Below are positions 60,776-64,000 of a stretch of 64,000 nucleotides of DNA, in pieces. How positions within the stretch are numbered: the first letter of the stretch is position 1; the number at the start of each line of letters is the position of its first letter. Position numbers and translations under genes: made by a program. Source of the stretch: Arthrobacter sp. AZCC_0090 (GTDB lineage Bacteria; Actinomycetota; Actinomycetes; Actinomycetales; Micrococcaceae); assembly GCF_014207375.1 (NCBI RefSeq), contig NZ_JACHEE010000005.1:186001-250000 (forward strand). Reading direction: 5' to 3'. The notes under the pieces are model-generated. The model was given only the letters and a program-made list of their open reading frames with translations, did no database searches and was not told the origin of the DNA.

Positions 60776-61435
60776 TCAGATCACCCGGATACCAAGGTGC
60801 CCGGCCAAAAGGGGTGCAAGCAGGCTGAGCTGGTAGTCATCGATGACCACGCCGGACAATCCGGCAAGTCCATTGATCATGCGGAAATCCGAGCCACGCA
60901 GGTCCACGTCCTTGAGTTTGGCCCCGGCGACATCCAACGTCCCAATGGTGCAATCCTTGAGCACCATCCGCGTCGCCGTACAGGCCCCGAGGTCGAGTTC
61001 GTTGATGATACAGCCCGTGATCACCACATCCGTCAGTTTGGATCCACGCAAATTGAGGAAGTCCAGCTTGCCGCCGTCGATCTTCACTGAATGCCAAGCG
61101 CCCTCGTACATCTCCGCGGAGCCCCAGCGCGGGTTGCTGATCTCGACTTCACGCCACGAAGTCCGCGCAGCAGTGAACACTGGTGCGTAGGGCTCATTCA
61201 GGATGCAGTCGCGGAAGGTCGCACCACGCAGCTGTGCCTCGTTGAAGGAGACTCCGTTGAATTCGCATTCGATGAAGTCCGCTCCGCTCAACTCGGCTCT
61301 GTCAGCCACGGCACGGGTGAGACGGACGCCGTCGTACCGTTCGCCGCGCTGGAAATCCGGGGCGGGATCGTCGCGGAGCTCGTCAAGCCTGATCGGGGAA
61401 ATCCGGGGTGCCGTGACCTTTCCGACCGCCGCCAC
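60776..61435 (-). CDS. Pentapeptide repeat protein
   Basis: The 219-residue protein is made largely of pentapeptide repeats (for example AELSGADFIECEFNGVSFNE and KLDFLNLRGSKLTDVVITGC), forming a right-handed quadrilateral beta-helix. Some family members mimic DNA and protect gyrase; most are uncharacterised. Start overlaps the SRPBCC stop by one base. Confidence 0.85.
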   Translation of the reverse strand: MAAVGKVTAPRISPIRLDELRDDPAPDFQRGERYDGVRLTRAVADRAELSGADFIECEFNGVSFNEAQLRGATFRDCILNEPYAPVFTAARTSWREVEISNPRWGSAEMYEGAWHSVKIDGGKLDFLNLRGSKLTDVVITGCIINELDLGACTATRMVLKDCTIGTLDVAGAKLKDVDLRGSDFRMINGLAGLSGVVIDDYQLSLLAPLLAGHLGIRVI

Positions 61436-61893
61436 TAGAGCGACTCCGCTTTCGTCGCGATCTCGGCAAGATCCTTTGCGAGCGCCTTGCGCATGACCCC
61501 CATCCCGAGCTTTCCGAACACGGTCATCCCCAGCTTGCTGAGGAATGTCGGATTGAGGACCTCGGCGCCGAAGAACACCGTCAGTTCGGTCCCGCCGTCG
61601 CGCTCCTCCAAGGTGAAACGCGTGGTGTAGTCCGTGCCGCCTTGCCGCGCCTTGACGGTGGTGCTGCCCGGCGGTTCGCTCTGGGAAACCTGCATTTCCA
61701 CGGTTTCCTCCCTGCCCATCATGGCGCGGGTTTCCTTCCAGCGCGTGCCCTCACCATAGGGTCCCTCGCTGAGCATCTGGATGGATTTGACGGCGGAAAG
61801 GGTCCTTGCCGAGCCCGGAATGTCAGAGATGACGGTCCAGACTTTCTCCCGGGAGGCGTTGACGTGCTGGCTGAGAGTGGTGCTGTGGTCCAT
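61435..61893 (-). CDS. SRPBCC family (polyketide-cyclase-like) protein
   Basis: The 152-residue protein has a helix-grip fold: SQHVNASREKVWTVISDIPG at the N-terminus and GGTDYTTRFTLEERDGGTEL in the sheet, ending in a long helix (VMRKALAKDLAEIATKAESL). Such proteins bind hydrophobic ligands. Ligand is unknown. It forms a two-gene unit with the pentapeptide gene. Confidence 0.85.
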   Translation of the reverse strand: MDHSTTLSQHVNASREKVWTVISDIPGSARTLSAVKSIQMLSEGPYGEGTRWKETRAMMGREETVEMQVSQSEPPGSTTVKARQGGTDYTTRFTLEERDGGTELTVFFGAEVLNPTFLSKLGMTVFGKLGMGVMRKALAKDLAEIATKAESL

Positions 61894-61965
61894 GCATCGA
61901 GCCTAACTGCGACCGCAGACAAAAACAGCCGACAAGGCACTTGCGCGGTCTGGCAGGATTGCACC

Positions 61966-62691
61966 ATGGTGCACATCGATTTGAGCACGGAGAGCGGGGC
62001 GGCGGGAGGCTCCCGCACACTGCAGGGGTACCTGGCGGAGCCTGACGGCGAGGGGCCCTTTCCCGGCGTCGTGCTTGTTCATGAGGCCTTCGGACTCGAC
62101 GACGTGATGCGCCGCCACGCGGACAGGCTCGCTGCCGCGGGGTACTTGACGCTCGCCGTCGACCTCTACAGCGACGGCGGCGCGAGGCGCTGTCTCGTGG
62201 CGACCATGCGGTCCCTGGGCTCCGGTACGGGCCGGGCGTTCACAGACATATCGACGGCGCGTTCCTGGCTCCGCAGCGATGCCCGATGCACAGGAAAGGT
62301 GGGGGTCATCGGCTTCTGCATGGGTGGCGCCTTCGCCTTGCTCGCGGCCCATGACGACTTCGACTCCGCCTCCGTGAACTATGGCCCATTGCCGCGGAAC
62401 CTGGAGCAGGCCCTGGAAGGCGCTTGCCCGGTGGTGGCCAATTACGGAGGCCAGGACCGGACCTTGCAGGGAGCGGCCGCCAAGCTGGAAGCCGCGCTCA
62501 CGAACCTCGGAATCGAGCACGACGTCAAGGAATTCCCGACTGCGGGCCACGCCTTTTTGAACGACGCGCCAGTTGGGCCTCGGGCACTGAGGCCGTTGAT
62601 GCGGGTGATGGGCATCAAGCCCGACCCTGTTGCTGCACCGGAGGCGTGGCAACGCATCGAGGACTACTTCGCGACGCACCTGAAGGGCTGA
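61966..62691 (+). CDS. Dienelactone hydrolase family protein
   Basis: The 241-residue alpha/beta-hydrolase has the Cys nucleophile in IGFCMGGAFALLA, Asp in YGGQDRTL and His in FPTAGHAFLNDAP, the triad of the dienelactone hydrolase family. A specific lactone substrate cannot be assigned, though aromatic catabolism nearby is suggestive. ATG 61966 is divergent to the SRPBCC gene. Confidence 0.88.
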   Translation: MVHIDLSTESGAAGGSRTLQGYLAEPDGEGPFPGVVLVHEAFGLDDVMRRHADRLAAAGYLTLAVDLYSDGGARRCLVATMRSLGSGTGRAFTDISTARSWLRSDARCTGKVGVIGFCMGGAFALLAAHDDFDSASVNYGPLPRNLEQALEGACPVVANYGGQDRTLQGAAAKLEAALTNLGIEHDVKEFPTAGHAFLNDAPVGPRALRPLMRVMGIKPDPVAAPEAWQRIEDYFATHLKG

Positions 62692-62700
62692 ACAAAGTAC

Positions 62701-62742
62701 GACGACGGGCGCCCCCTGAGCGGGAGGCGCCCGCCGTCGTCG
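62701..62742. terminator. Bidirectional hairpin terminator
   Basis: GACGACGGGCGCC and GGCGCCCGCCGTCGTC pair (one bulge) around a 12-base loop, between the convergent hydrolase and permease genes. Confidence 0.75.
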
Positions 62743-62759
62743 GGCTGCTAAGGGGTGGG

Positions 62760-64000
62760 CTAGCTGAACAGCTCGCTCTTCGGTTCGTTGTTCTTGACCT
62801 TCTGCCAGCCGAGCCACAGGATCAAGGCGAAGAACGGGATGGTGGCCAAGGTCCAGAGGCCCAGGAGGAAGACCTCACCCGTGGCCTTGTCGGTCATGGT
62901 GTCCATGCCGATCAGCACGGTGATGGCCAGGAGGGCAATGAGCCCCACCCAGCTGGTCCAGGGGGAACCCGGCATCGGCAGGCTGGAGACGTTGCCCTTC
63001 TTCTTGCGCAGCGCAATCTGGCTGGCGAAGATCGAGCCCCAGGTGAAGATGACACCGATCGATGCCGTGTTCAGTGCGAGGTCGAAGGCGTGCGAACCAC
63101 CCAACCAGATGTTGAGCAGGATGCCAACCAGGTAGACGGCGCCGATCGCCAAGATGGCCGCGTACGGCACGTGGCGGGTGGACATCTTCGTAAGCCACTT
63201 GGGGGCATGTCCGTTGTTGGCCATGGTGCGGAAGATCCGGCCGATCGAGTATAGGCCCGAGTTGCACGAGGACAGCGCGGCGGTGATGACGATCATGTTC
63301 ATGACGTCACCCATCCACGGCAGCCCCATCTGGCCGAACACCGTGACGAACGGGGAGGTGCCCGCGTGGTACTGGTCCGAGGGCAGGAGCATCGCCAGGA
63401 GCGTGACGGAACCGACGTAGAAGACCACAATGCGGATCACGACGGCGCGGATCGCCTTGGGCACTTCGCGTTCCGGGTTCTGCATCTCGCCAGCAGTAAT
63501 GCCGACCAGTTCGATGGCGTTGTAAGCGAAGATCACGGCGTTGAGGACCAGGATCATCACCAGGCCGCCCTTGGGGAACATGCCGCCGTCGGCAGCGAAA
63601 AGGTTGCCCACGGAAGCGTGGCCGGTGCCGACCTGCGCGTTGGTGATCACCATGAAGGTGCCCACGGCCAGGAAGATGAGGATCGCGGCGACCTTGAGGC
63701 AGGAAGCCCAGAATTCGAACTCGCCGAATGCCTTGACGCTGAACAGGTTCACGGCCACCAGCAGCACCAGCGCGGCGATGGCGGACAGTTCAACGGGGAC
63801 GTTGGGGAAGAAGAACTGGAAGTACAGGCCAATGGCAATGAGTTCGGCGATGCCCGTCATGGCCCAGTTGATGAAGTACATCCAACCGGAAAGGAAGGCG
63901 CCCTTCTTGCCGAACATCTCACCGGCGTAGCTGACGAAGGAGCCGGAGGTCTGGCGGTACATGATCAATTCGCCGAGGGCCCGCATGAGCAGGTAGGCGA
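62760..64000 (-). CDS. Amino-acid permease (APC superfamily), N-terminus cut by window edge
   Basis: About 413 residues of a 12-helix amino-acid transporter are visible. The frame is open to the right edge and reads AYLLMRALGELIMYRQTSGS, which is helix 3 in the AAT family, so about 70-80 residues including the start lie outside. FVSYAGEMFGKKGAFLSGWM, ELVGITAGEMQNPEREVPKA and MSTRHVPYAAILAIGAVYLV are family marks. The L-asparagine (AnsP) or D-Ser/Ala/Gly (CycA) type is likely; substrate not decidable here. Confidence 0.9.
   Translation of the reverse strand, partial: AYLLMRALGELIMYRQTSGSFVSYAGEMFGKKGAFLSGWMYFINWAMTGIAELIAIGLYFQFFFPNVPVELSAIAALVLLVAVNLFSVKAFGEFEFWASCLKVAAILIFLAVGTFMVITNAQVGTGHASVGNLFAADGGMFPKGGLVMILVLNAVIFAYNAIELVGITAGEMQNPEREVPKAIRAVVIRIVVFYVGSVTLLAMLLPSDQYHAGTSPFVTVFGQMGLPWMGDVMNMIVITAALSSCNSGLYSIGRIFRTMANNGHAPKWLTKMSTRHVPYAAILAIGAVYLVGILLNIWLGGSHAFDLALNTASIGVIFTWGSIFASQIALRKKKGNVSSLPMPGSPWTSWVGLIALLAITVLIGMDTMTDKATGEVFLLGLWTLATIPFFALILWLGWQKVKNNEPKSELFS

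Overview
The window is chromosomal DNA of a high-GC Gram-positive actinobacterium. Gene content and protein style point to Arthrobacter sensu lato (Micrococcaceae); this is an inference without any database search. Features behind it are frequent GTG starts, ATGA/GTGA gene overlaps, a PaaR-regulated phenylacetate catabolon, two LytR-CpsA-Psr (LCP) proteins and a sugar ABC operon without its own ATPase. I see no rRNA, tRNA or CRISPR array, no insertion sequence and no phage gene.

Layout. (1) 1-4336: a three-subunit 2-oxoacid dehydrogenase operon (E1 alpha, E1 beta, E2 cut by the left edge) beside an Lrp/AsnC regulator, most likely for branched-chain 2-oxoacids. (2) 4392-19651: a somewhat AT-richer surface-glycan locus. 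It has a PglC-like initiating transferase on an apparently leaderless transcript, two GT4 glycosyltransferases, a Wzx flippase, a UDP-bacillosamine set (PglF/PglE/PglD-like), a UDP-N-acetyl-L-fucosamine set (FnlA, FnlB, WecB/FnlC-like), a tyrosine autokinase, an LCP ligase and a low-molecular-weight tyrosine phosphatase. No Wzy polymerase is visible. (3) 19657-24810: AhpD-like and DUF2127 proteins, then a copper/metal patch (PepSY membrane protein, YcnI family, a His-containing membrane protein and a decapitated copC). (4) 24909-29771: paaABCDE plus an enoyl-CoA hydratase. (5) 30239-32473: DUF1232, a cation-efflux-like protein and a secreted double cupredoxin.

(6) 32893-36421: a surface/matrix island with an LCP protein, a TasA-like secreted protein, a SipW-type signal peptidase carrying a C-terminal HPt-like domain whose phospho-histidine is replaced by leucine, and a small secreted protein. 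(7) 36485-42322: oligopeptidase B, a histidine kinase with an N-terminal receiver, a 58-residue secreted protein, an OmpR-type regulator and a GNAT. (8) 42486-49374: paaI-paaK-paaR, VOC and GYD proteins, paaZ and a phosphatase. (9) 49496-55918: a LacI-controlled thu-like sugar operon. (10) 55918-57735: a GNAT gene and a DUF559 gene bracketed by three copies of a palindromic repeat. (11) 57745-60619: paaH, a paaF-like hydratase and a thiolase, then pentapeptide, SRPBCC and dienelactone-hydrolase genes, and an amino-acid permease cut by the right edge.

The phenylacetate pathway is split over four blocks but unified by five PaaR-type operator sites. Two repeat families stand out: arrays of a 12-bp core (GTGAGCGAGCGT) repeating with a 32-bp period in five intergenic spots, and the palindromes of region 10. 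The SipW-pseudo-HPt fusion and the 32-bp-period arrays are the best candidates for something undescribed.
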